Assembly: GCF_002150505.1 (NCBI RefSeq)
Contig: NZ_MSSV01000017.1
Location: 51,748-115,747 of the forward strand
Origin: Algoriphagus ratkowskyi
Lineage (GTDB): Bacteria; Bacteroidota; Bacteroidia; Cytophagales; Cyclobacteriaceae
Reading direction: 5' to 3'
Length of the DNA stretch: 64,000 bases
The notes below the pieces were generated by a model. That model worked only from the letters and a program-made list of their open reading frames with translations. It ran no database searches and was not told the DNA's origin. Each line of letters begins with the position of its first letter. The stretch's first letter is position 1. Shown here in pieces: positions 46,090-54,190 of this stretch. The translations under genes and the position numbers were made by a program.

Positions 46090-47517
46090 ATGAAAAACTC
46101 CTTTCTACCGCCTTTCACTTTTCCTCAATTTTCGAGCCTTCCAAAAGCTCTCGTAGGAGGATTGCTCTTCCTAGGATTTTCTTGCCAAGCTCCAAAAACT
46201 GAAGAAAGCACGGTAGCGACAGATGATCGTCCAAATATCATTTTCATCTTCGCGGATGATTGGGGTTATGGAGATTTGGGCGCATACGGAGCTACTGAAG
46301 TAAAGACTCCGAACCTTGACAAATTGGCCGAACAAGGAACCAAATTCACACAGTTTCATGTGACCAGTGGTGTATGTTCTCCAAGTCGAAGTTCTGTGAT
46401 TACAGGGCATTTTCCGGCAAGACATCGCGTACACGGTCACTTTGCCGGGAATGAACCTAATGCGAAGCGGAATATGCCTAACTGGCTAGACGAAAATCTG
46501 CCAGTTTACATGCCTCAATTAATGCAGGATGCCGGATACACTACGGCTCATTTTGGGAAGTGGCACTTGGGTGGAGGTGGATTACCTCATGGTGATCTAT
46601 CCGCTCCCGAACCAAAGGCGTATGGCTATGATGAAACCCGTGTTTGGAATGGCAATGGGCCGACATGGAAAGGCGACCAATTGTGGCCTACTACGCGCTA
46701 CATGGATGATGACAGCACCTGGGTGCACAGCTCAAGTAGAATTGTAGTCGATGTGACCATAGATTTTCTTGAGAGAAATAAGGATAAAGGATCACCAATG
46801 TTTGTGAATCTTTGGCTGAAAGATCCGCATACGCCGCTTTGGCCAACGGATGAGCAAAAAGCACCTTACGCAGGCATGGAGCCAGATAAGGAAATTTATT
46901 TCGGAGTGCTGACGGATGCGGATAGACACATTGGACGATTGATGGAGGCTTTGAAAGAGCTGGGCTTAAATGAAAATACCCTAGTGATTTTCAGTAGTGA
47001 CAATGGTCCTGCTATAGCGATGCCAGCTTTGACCGTGGGTTCAACGGGGGGACTGAGAGGTAGAAAAGTAGATATTTTCGAAGGAGGAGTGAATGTTCCT
47101 TTTATTGTGAGATGGCCAGGTAAAGTTGATGCTGGCAAAGTTGATAGTACAAGTGTGCTTTCAACAGTAGACTTACTTCCTACATTCGCTGCTTTGGCTC
47201 ATAAAGACTTGCCGACTGACTACCAGCCTGATGGAGAAAACATCATATCAATTTTCGATAACAAGACTTTCAATAGAACAAAACCACTTTTCTGGGAATG
47301 GAGATTTGCGGTAGCTGACCGTCCAAATGGCTGGGTTTCGGCAGCAGTTCGAGATGGGGAATGGAAGCTAATGTCCGATGAAAAACGCGGGAGAGTGGAG
47401 CTTTATAACATTGAAGATGATCGCGCGGAATCCAATGATCTTGCTGCTGCTAATCCAGAGAAAGTAACACAGCTTTTGGCATTGTGGGATCAATGGAAAT
47501 CTGAATTGCCTGAGTAA
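46090..47517 (+). CDS. Sulfatase lipoprotein, S1 family, 475 residues
   Basis: A formylglycine-type sulfatase anchored as a lipoprotein (lipobox FSC, Cys32). The metal-binding segment is FADDWGYGDLGAYG (54-67) and the modification motif is Cys96-Ser-Pro-Ser-Arg in VCSPSRSSVITGHFPARHRVHGHF. GKWHLGGGG lies near 155 and SSDNGPA near 305. It closely follows the classical arylsulfatase layout with a short C-terminus. Lipid anchoring suggests a site on the outer membrane, unlike the soluble sulfatases beside it. It lies 52 bp after the fucosidase. Confidence 0.93.
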   Translation: MKNSFLPPFTFPQFSSLPKALVGGLLFLGFSCQAPKTEESTVATDDRPNIIFIFADDWGYGDLGAYGATEVKTPNLDKLAEQGTKFTQFHVTSGVCSPSRSSVITGHFPARHRVHGHFAGNEPNAKRNMPNWLDENLPVYMPQLMQDAGYTTAHFGKWHLGGGGLPHGDLSAPEPKAYGYDETRVWNGNGPTWKGDQLWPTTRYMDDDSTWVHSSSRIVVDVTIDFLERNKDKGSPMFVNLWLKDPHTPLWPTDEQKAPYAGMEPDKEIYFGVLTDADRHIGRLMEALKELGLNENTLVIFSSDNGPAIAMPALTVGSTGGLRGRKVDIFEGGVNVPFIVRWPGKVDAGKVDSTSVLSTVDLLPTFAALAHKDLPTDYQPDGENIISIFDNKTFNRTKPLFWEWRFAVADRPNGWVSAAVRDGEWKLMSDEKRGRVELYNIEDDRAESNDLAAANPEKVTQLLALWDQWKSELPE

Positions 47518-47574
47518 TTGAGTAATTGAATTAGTTAAATCAGAGGAGAATATAAAAGAGAAAGAGAAGCCAAT

Positions 47575-49479
47575 ATGTATAAAATGATCAGGATTGAATT
47601 GAGCTTAATCTTATTTTTCTTTATGCTTTTCAATGTCGCAAATGCACAAAGCCTTTTCATAGTAAGTTCTCCTGATGGAAATCTACAAGTGCAACTTTCA
47701 GAAGTGGGAGAGGCAGTGAACTATCAAGTGTTTTGGAATGGGGAAGCAATTGTCAATTCCTCTGAAATATCAATCTTACCCGGCACTGCATCTAAAATCC
47801 AAGGTTCGACTACCAGCACGAAAAATGAAACGTGGAAACCAGTCTGGGGCCAGTTTAGTGAAATCACCGACCATTACAATGAACTGACTTTGGACATAGC
47901 TTTGGGAGAAGCTTCGGCTAAATTAATTGCACGAGTGTATGATCATGGACTTGGCTTCAGGTACGAACTGATGGGACTTAAAGCTGGCGCTGAGGCTAAC
48001 TTGTATTGTGAATATAACTTGGATGGCAATGATTCCCTCTATTTTCCTTCAGGTGAAAATCCTCCAGTTGGACCTTTGGCAATCAATGAATTGGCAGCGT
48101 CAGATGAAACACCTAAGCTACGCATGCCTATAGTAGTGGAGACCAAAAAGCCCTACCTGTCTATCTTAGAATCTGATCTGTTTTCAGCGCCAGCGTTTGA
48201 TGTAATAAGCTTATCTTATGATCAAAATAGGTCTGCAATTGTCTCTTCCAACACAGCTCAAGTGGCAGAAGAAAAATTAATATCTCCATGGAGAGTTATT
48301 TTGGTAAATGAGCAAATAGGTGACTTGGTTACCAACACCGTTACACTCAACCTCGCTGCTCCCAATCAAATTGAAGACCCTTCTTGGATCAAACCTGGAA
48401 AAACGATGTGGGATTGGCGGGTTCATGGGTATACTGCTCCGGATGGTTTCACCTATGGAATCAATACCGAAAGCTATATGCGTTTTATTGATTTTGCCGC
48501 AGACATGGGCATAGAGTATTTCCTAATAGATGATTCCTGGTATAAGAAGGTAACTCCGGCAAATTTTGAATTATCAGAAAAACTGGATCTTCAGAAAGTG
48601 ATCGATTATGCCGCAGAGAAAGATGTGGAGTTGATGCTTTATTACGATAGAAGACATGGGGAATATGGTGATGAGGAGCTGTTTGAGTATTATAAATCCC
48701 TAGGAATGAAGGGAATCAAATATGGCTTTATGGGACAAAATGTTCCCTTTAGCAGAGATGCAATTGCTTCCAGTGCGAAGAGCCAACTCCTCATTGATTT
48801 CCATGATAGTCCGGTGCCTTTTACGGGTATAGAAAGAACTTATGCGAATGCCATCACGAAGGAATATTGCCATGCACAGCAGGATTCACGAAAGGCATTT
48901 ACTCCAGAGACTTTTATAAAAATGGCTTTGATTAACGCCATTCAAGGTCCTTTGGATATGAACAATGGGAATTTTGATCTCTCTGGAATCAATCGGGGAG
49001 ATCGGGAGAAAGGACCAAAGATCACTGATTCTTATGTTTCCACCGTGGTTTCAGAAGCTGCAAGAACGTTGATCATCCACAGTGGTTTGGTGTGTATTCC
49101 TGATGCTCCTGAAGAGTATCTGGAGAAGGCAGACTTGTTTGAGTTTATCCAAAAGCAGCCAGTAGGCAAATGGGATGAAAGCATGATACTAGACGCCAAG
49201 ATGGGCGAGTACATTACCACTGCGAGAAGGCAGGGTGATAGTTGGTTTATTGGGTCAGTACATGATCAGCAGGGTGGTACACTGGATATAGCTCTTGATT
49301 TCCTTCAGCCAGGAAAGGAATATCAAGTCACCTACTATGAAGACACCGATGAGACGCACGGGAAAACTAATCCCGAGGCCTATCAGGTAAGGTCTGGTGA
49401 GGTGAAAAAAGGCGACATAGTCCATGCTAAAATGGCTCCGGGCGGGGGACATTGTATGTGGATAAGAGCGGTAGAATAA
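47575..49479 (+). CDS. Secreted GH97 family glycoside hydrolase
   Basis: A 634-residue protein with a signal peptide (about 1-24). It has the GH97 arrangement: an N-terminal beta-super-sandwich (about 27-265), then a (beta/alpha)8 barrel beginning MWDWRVHGYTAPDG, with LIDDSWYKK near 320. At the position of the Asp nucleophile of retaining alpha-galactosidase-type members the sequence is IKYGFM (Gly384), as in inverting alpha-glucosidase-type members. The following LIDFHDSPVPFTGIERTYANA supplies further active-site residues. Its sugar target (glucose, galactose or other) in a fucose-rich locus is unclear. It belongs to the sulfatase/fucosidase run. Confidence 0.88.
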   Translation: MYKMIRIELSLILFFFMLFNVANAQSLFIVSSPDGNLQVQLSEVGEAVNYQVFWNGEAIVNSSEISILPGTASKIQGSTTSTKNETWKPVWGQFSEITDHYNELTLDIALGEASAKLIARVYDHGLGFRYELMGLKAGAEANLYCEYNLDGNDSLYFPSGENPPVGPLAINELAASDETPKLRMPIVVETKKPYLSILESDLFSAPAFDVISLSYDQNRSAIVSSNTAQVAEEKLISPWRVILVNEQIGDLVTNTVTLNLAAPNQIEDPSWIKPGKTMWDWRVHGYTAPDGFTYGINTESYMRFIDFAADMGIEYFLIDDSWYKKVTPANFELSEKLDLQKVIDYAAEKDVELMLYYDRRHGEYGDEELFEYYKSLGMKGIKYGFMGQNVPFSRDAIASSAKSQLLIDFHDSPVPFTGIERTYANAITKEYCHAQQDSRKAFTPETFIKMALINAIQGPLDMNNGNFDLSGINRGDREKGPKITDSYVSTVVSEAARTLIIHSGLVCIPDAPEEYLEKADLFEFIQKQPVGKWDESMILDAKMGEYITTARRQGDSWFIGSVHDQQGGTLDIALDFLQPGKEYQVTYYEDTDETHGKTNPEAYQVRSGEVKKGDIVHAKMAPGGGHCMWIRAVE

Positions 49480-49510
49480 GCATGGAAATGAGACTTAAAA
49501 CAGCAAATAC

Positions 49511-50773
49511 ATGGTGAGGAGTAGCGTAAGAAAAAGTTTGTTAATTCTGGGAGCAGTTGTCTTTTTGGCAGGGTGTAGGCAAAAGAAAACAACAGATCAG
49601 GAATTGGCAAGCTCTGACTCAAAAGGTTATTCCAGCTACGATGACGAAGTTTCATTTTTGAAGGAATTTGTAGAGTTGACAGAGCTTACGGATCCAAGTG
49701 GAAAATCAAAAATAGCAGTTTCAGCTGCGCTGCAAGGGCGCGTGATGACCAGTACTGCTTTGGGAGAAAATGGGCGAAGCTACGGTTGGATCAATCGAGA
49801 ACTTTTTAGCTCAGGAGATACCTCGGAGCATTTTAATGCTTATGGTGGAGAAGAGCGGTTTTGGCTAGGACCAGAAGGTGGGCAGTTTTCTGTGTTTTTC
49901 AAAAATGGAGATGATTTCAATTTGGACAATTGGTACACGCCTCGCTTAATTGATTTGGAGAAATTTGAAATCAAAGAACAAGGCGCTTCAAGTGTGGTTT
50001 TTACCAAAGAAGCGACATTAACCAACTACTCAGGTTTTCAATTTGAGCTGGAAATTGAAAGGAAAGTAGAGGTATTATCCCCTGCGCAGGTTTTTATGCA
50101 ATTAGGTATTGAATCAATTTCTGGAATCAATACAGTAGCTTATCAAACGACTAACACACTTAAAAATATGGGATCGAAAGACTGGGAGAAGGAGACCGGA
50201 CTTTTGTCCATTTGGCTATTGGGAATGTTTAATCCCTCACCATCTACCACGATTGTCATTCCTTTTCACCCTGGGTCAGAAGCAGATTTGGGAATCCCTG
50301 TTAACGACAACTACTTTGGCAAAGTCCCACATGAACGCCTAATCTTGAAAGACAGCGTGCTGTACTTCTCTGCAGATGGTACTTTACGAAGCAAAATCGG
50401 TTTATCACCTGCCCGCGCAAAAAACATTCTCGGTTCATACGATGCGACTAATCGTATTTTGACCATACTCCAATACAATCAACCTCAAGGTGTCCAAGAC
50501 TATGTCAACTCCATGTGGGAAATTCAAGCATCTCCATTCACTGGAGATGTGATTAATTCTTATAACGATGGTCCTGCCGAACCGGGAAAGAAACCTATGG
50601 GGCCATTCTATGAGCTAGAAACTTCTTCACCAGCTCTTGCTTTGAAATCTGGTCAAGAAGGTTCACACATCCAACTGACATGCCATTTTGAAGGCGATGA
50701 AGAGGATTTGGATAGGATATTAAAGCAAATTTTGGGCGTTTCGATTGATGAAATTTCTAAAGCTTTTAATTAG
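49511..50773 (+). CDS. DUF6786-like lipoprotein of unknown function
   Basis: A 420-residue lipoprotein (lipobox GCRQ, Cys22). The sequence includes SRVMTSTALGENGRSYGWINRELF-like text (residues 75-100), HFNAYGGEERFWLGPEGGQFSVFF and ARAKNILGSYDATNRILTILQYNQP. It resembles proteins annotated DUF6786, which look like aldose-epimerase/galactose-mutarotase-type beta-sandwiches. No function is known. It starts 31 bp after the GH97 gene and overlaps the next frame, so it is part of the operon. A role in binding or epimerising a freed sugar is only a guess. Confidence 0.65.
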   Translation: MVRSSVRKSLLILGAVVFLAGCRQKKTTDQELASSDSKGYSSYDDEVSFLKEFVELTELTDPSGKSKIAVSAALQGRVMTSTALGENGRSYGWINRELFSSGDTSEHFNAYGGEERFWLGPEGGQFSVFFKNGDDFNLDNWYTPRLIDLEKFEIKEQGASSVVFTKEATLTNYSGFQFELEIERKVEVLSPAQVFMQLGIESISGINTVAYQTTNTLKNMGSKDWEKETGLLSIWLLGMFNPSPSTTIVIPFHPGSEADLGIPVNDNYFGKVPHERLILKDSVLYFSADGTLRSKIGLSPARAKNILGSYDATNRILTILQYNQPQGVQDYVNSMWEIQASPFTGDVINSYNDGPAEPGKKPMGPFYELETSSPALALKSGQEGSHIQLTCHFEGDEEDLDRILKQILGVSIDEISKAFN

Positions 50774-50786
50774 AAAATACTATACT

Positions 50787-51785
50787 ATGAAAGGAAGTTT
50801 TGTCTGGATTATTTTAGCTTTTATTACTGCGATCGCTTGCCAACCTAAAGTGAATCAAGTGTCAGAATTAGCTACGGCTGAGCCAAGAATTCAGTTTACC
50901 TATCAGGATATTACTGGAATAGGGAAGGATTCCTTTTACAATAGACGAGATAATAGTGATGTGATCAAAGTAGGGGACAAATATTATGTCTGGTACACCC
51001 GAATGGATAGTCCAGTGACGGCTGGATATTGGGGAACCATCTGGTATGCTACTTCTGAGGATGAGGGATATACCTGGACTGAGCAAAGCATGGCTTTGGG
51101 ACTGGGGGACGAAGATTCATTCGATGGACATTCAGTTTTTACTCCAAATATTTTGGTACATGAAGGCAAATACTATCTCTACTATACGGGTGTAAAACTG
51201 ACTCCTGGGAATGCCAATAAGGAGTTTGAGAACAATTCTACGACTGACATTACTGCTATTGGATTAGCTGTGTCAGATAGTCCTGATGGACCTTTCGAAC
51301 GGATGAATTCTGAGCCTGTGTTGGAAGTATCTGCTGATTCAGCGGCTTTTGATAGCTTCAGAATTGATGATGCAAGCCTATTGCTGAAAGGAGGAAAGAC
51401 ATGGCTTTACTACAAAGGCAGATGCATTTTGGATGGTAAACAAGGGCCGAGCCGCACGAAAATGAGCGTAGCCTTCGCTGACAATCCTGAAGGTCCTTTT
51501 ACTAAACATGATGGCCCTTTATTGGATAAAAGCCATGAAGTTCTGATTTGGATGAAAGATGGGGGAGTAGCATCCTTAGCATCGATCAGTTCCACTATCA
51601 TCTTTGCTGTTGACGGACTTCAATTTTCTGTATTGCAGGACAGTAAAAGTAATCTTCCCCAAGCTCCGGGACTTTACCGTCCAGATTTAGAGGATGGAAA
51701 CAAGGCTGGTGAGACACCTGGTTGGGGAATAGCTATGCGCTCGAAAAAGGGAGAAGCCTATTTGGTACGTTTTGAAATGAAATGA
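50787..51785 (+). CDS. Five-bladed propeller glycoside hydrolase-like lipoprotein (GH43/GH117 clan-like)
   Basis: A protein of about 332 residues starting at ATG 50787, which gives the signal MKGSFVWIILAFITAIAC with a lipobox Cys; an upstream start at 50745 overlaps the previous gene and hides the signal. FYNRRDNSDVIKVGDKYYVWYTRMDSP begins the first blade, with the Asp typical of GH43/GH117-like enzymes. YATSEDEGYTWTEQ, HSVFTPNILVHEGKYYLYYTGV and FRIDDASLLLKGGKTWLYYKGR are later blades with acidic candidates. The exact family cannot be fixed without a search. It ends the first half of the polymer-degrading run. Confidence 0.7.
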   Translation: MKGSFVWIILAFITAIACQPKVNQVSELATAEPRIQFTYQDITGIGKDSFYNRRDNSDVIKVGDKYYVWYTRMDSPVTAGYWGTIWYATSEDEGYTWTEQSMALGLGDEDSFDGHSVFTPNILVHEGKYYLYYTGVKLTPGNANKEFENNSTTDITAIGLAVSDSPDGPFERMNSEPVLEVSADSAAFDSFRIDDASLLLKGGKTWLYYKGRCILDGKQGPSRTKMSVAFADNPEGPFTKHDGPLLDKSHEVLIWMKDGGVASLASISSTIIFAVDGLQFSVLQDSKSNLPQAPGLYRPDLEDGNKAGETPGWGIAMRSKKGEAYLVRFEMK

Positions 51786-52033
51786 GAGAAGAAATTAGCA
51801 CATATCAAGACTTATGATCTGTTATAGCCTGTGTATTTCAATCCAGGCAAAGCTGACTTCAGGCAGGTGATGTGATCGTCTCCTATGGAACAACTAGGAT
51901 AAGAGATTTTGAGAATTTGCAGGTTATCATCAAAAAAACAAATGGTAAAAAGAACTGACTATTGGAGTGATCCATAATCAAGAGATAGTAGAGCTGACTA
52001 TTGAGTTGTGAGTTGTCATAAAAACCCCGAAAA

Positions 52034-53536
52034 ATGAAGTTTCGAAAACACCTGATTTTATTTGCGTTCCTAATTAACAGTCTTGCAATTGCTACTGCTT
52101 TTTGCCAGGAATTGACTTTTACTGAGGCTCCGGAAAACTATCGCCTGTATGCAAGAAATCAGAACGATAGTGCTGAGGTGCGATATACAGGGAAAGTAAC
52201 CAAGGGAGAGGATGTGAGCAGTCTAACACTGAAAGTCTATAAGGACGACGTGCTGCATGAAATTCAAGAAGTGCCACTAATTGATAAAGCTTTTTCGATT
52301 ACTTCTAAAATATATGCAGGTCTTCATCAGTTTCGTTTTGAACTTTTTACTCTAGAAGGCCAGAAAGAAAGCATGTATATGGTAGCTGACAATGTGGTTT
52401 GCGGTGATGCTTACATCATTACCGGACAATCCAATTCCCACCCAAGTAGTACTTTGTCTACCTATAGCAGTCCATTCGCCAGAAGTTTTGGCGTCAAAAC
52501 AGGTTATGAACCCTATAGTGAAGAAGATAAAAACGTGCGTTGGGGAAGTGCAACCGGAAATTGTCCCGGACTGGAAAAGGAAGTTGGAGGTTGGTTTATC
52601 AAGAATCCTCATGGCGTTGGAGTTTGGGGAATGGAGCTAGCCAGATTGATCATAGAAAAACATCAGGTACCTGTATGCATTATCAATGGCGGCAGCGGTT
52701 CCTCTTCCATCGAGGAAAATATGCTTTATCCTGAACTACCTTCATTGGAAACCAGTTTCGGTCGCCTTGCCTATCGGGTTAACCAAGCAGGATTGAAGGA
52801 TCAGGTGAAAGCTATCTTTTGGCATCAGGGAGAAACTAACACGAATACGGTGGAAGGATATCAGTCCTATCCTGCAAATTTTGATACCTTAAAAAAGGAC
52901 TGGGAGCGGGTATATACAGGAGTTGAAAAAATCTATCTATTTCAATTGCATCCCGGATGTGGAGCAAAAACGGAAGGATATTATAATGAGCTTCGGGAGA
53001 TTCAAACCCAACTGGCGGATACCTATGAAAACGTGGAGATTATGTCTACGATGGGAGTGAGTGGTCATGATGGGTGTCACTTTTCTTATCAGGGCTATCT
53101 GGAATTTGCCGAGCGCATTTTCCCTTTGGTTTCTCGTGATTTTTATGGAGAGCAGCCTACTTCCGTCATCACTCCGCCCAAATTGCTGAGTGCAAAATAT
53201 GTGAGTGAAAATGAAGTGGAACTTACATTTGATCAAGTTATCGCTGTAGAAGAAAAGCGGGAAGCCAACGGAAAAATGTACTTTCTAAAGGATCAATTTT
53301 TCTTCAAAAAAGAACTGGATAGCGCATTTGTTTCTGCTAAGATTAGCAGTATAAAATCACAGGGAAATAAGTTGATCCTTATATTGGAAAAAGCAGGGTC
53401 GTATCCGTTTGTCACGTATTTGCCTGGTAAATTCTATACAGGAACCGACGAGTTCTACGAAGGTCCTTGGCTTACAGGAAGTGCAAATAGTTTGGGAGCT
53501 TTGAGTTTCCATCAGCGCCCGATTAATCCTTTTTAA
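52034..53536 (+). CDS. Secreted SGNH/sialate-O-acetylesterase-like esterase, 500 residues
   Basis: A carbohydrate esterase predicted to remove acetyl groups from a glycan. The signal peptide is about 1-25 (ending TAFCQ). An N-terminal beta-sandwich (about 27-120) precedes the SGNH domain: the nucleophile Ser133 in ITGQSNSHPS, Gly220/Asn-type block in CIINGGSGSSSIEENM, FWHQGETN (262-269), and the Asp346-His349 pair in GHDGCHFSYQGY. A C-terminal domain (about 370-480) follows. It lies 248 bp after the propeller gene and is the last gene before the 650-bp SusC upstream region. Confidence 0.85.
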   Translation: MKFRKHLILFAFLINSLAIATAFCQELTFTEAPENYRLYARNQNDSAEVRYTGKVTKGEDVSSLTLKVYKDDVLHEIQEVPLIDKAFSITSKIYAGLHQFRFELFTLEGQKESMYMVADNVVCGDAYIITGQSNSHPSSTLSTYSSPFARSFGVKTGYEPYSEEDKNVRWGSATGNCPGLEKEVGGWFIKNPHGVGVWGMELARLIIEKHQVPVCIINGGSGSSSIEENMLYPELPSLETSFGRLAYRVNQAGLKDQVKAIFWHQGETNTNTVEGYQSYPANFDTLKKDWERVYTGVEKIYLFQLHPGCGAKTEGYYNELREIQTQLADTYENVEIMSTMGVSGHDGCHFSYQGYLEFAERIFPLVSRDFYGEQPTSVITPPKLLSAKYVSENEVELTFDQVIAVEEKREANGKMYFLKDQFFFKKELDSAFVSAKISSIKSQGNKLILILEKAGSYPFVTYLPGKFYTGTDEFYEGPWLTGSANSLGALSFHQRPINPF

Positions 53537-54190
53537 AAGGCCAATCACGGCTAATTTGTTAGGCAGGGGATAGATATAAAAGAGATCTTAAAAATCCGCG
53601 GTCTATATTTTTGTATTTAGTTGAAAGTTGAAATAATTATCAGATATAAACTGGATCCTATGATGGGTATTAAGCTGTCTTAGCTAGGTTAGCTTAAATT
53701 TTTAGGCGATTTACATGAAATTACATGTGCTTAAGCAGAAAAGGGTAATAGTAAAAAACAAATACTACAGCAGTATACCGTCTTCACTTAGAAAGTGTTT
53801 TATGACGGATTTGAAAATTCCAGTATCGTTAATTTATTGTTTGATATGTTAAGACATAGATAATATCTGTTTATAAGTTTAGGTGTAATACAGGTATGTT
53901 TACTCTTAGCCTATTCTTATAAGTTTTTATAAACCGCATAAAATTCATAGAGATTAATCAGATCTTGGTTTGTGGATTATATTGTTTAATGATACATACT
54001 TCCTAAAATTTTTTAGCTCAAAGATTATATCTCAGTTCAGAATTATTATCTCTAAACTGTTGTGCACAGGTGTGTCTTGTAATTTATTCATATACAGGAC
54101 AGTAGCTTGATTGGATAATAATACCTTTTACAAAAGATATATTCGATTCAGGCTGTATCTGTTTAGTAATTCAACCCAAAATTTAACCCT
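53537..54190. other. Regulatory intergenic region upstream of SusC
   Basis: About 650 bp, AT-rich, with no open frame. It contains operator copy 3 (54061-54078) and must carry the SusC promoter. I could not identify a clear Bacteroidota -7 element (TAnnTTTG) at a sensible distance. A long leader of about 110 bases between operator and start codon remains unexplained. Confidence 0.55.
54061..54078. promoter_or_regulatory. Probable LacI operator, copy 3 (before SusC)
   Basis: TGTGCACA-GG-TGTGTCTT shares the first 15 bases with copy 2 (TGTGCACAGGTGTGT). It ends 112 bp before the SusC start codon, matching the 107-bp spacing of copy 2. The right arm is degenerate. Confidence 0.72.
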
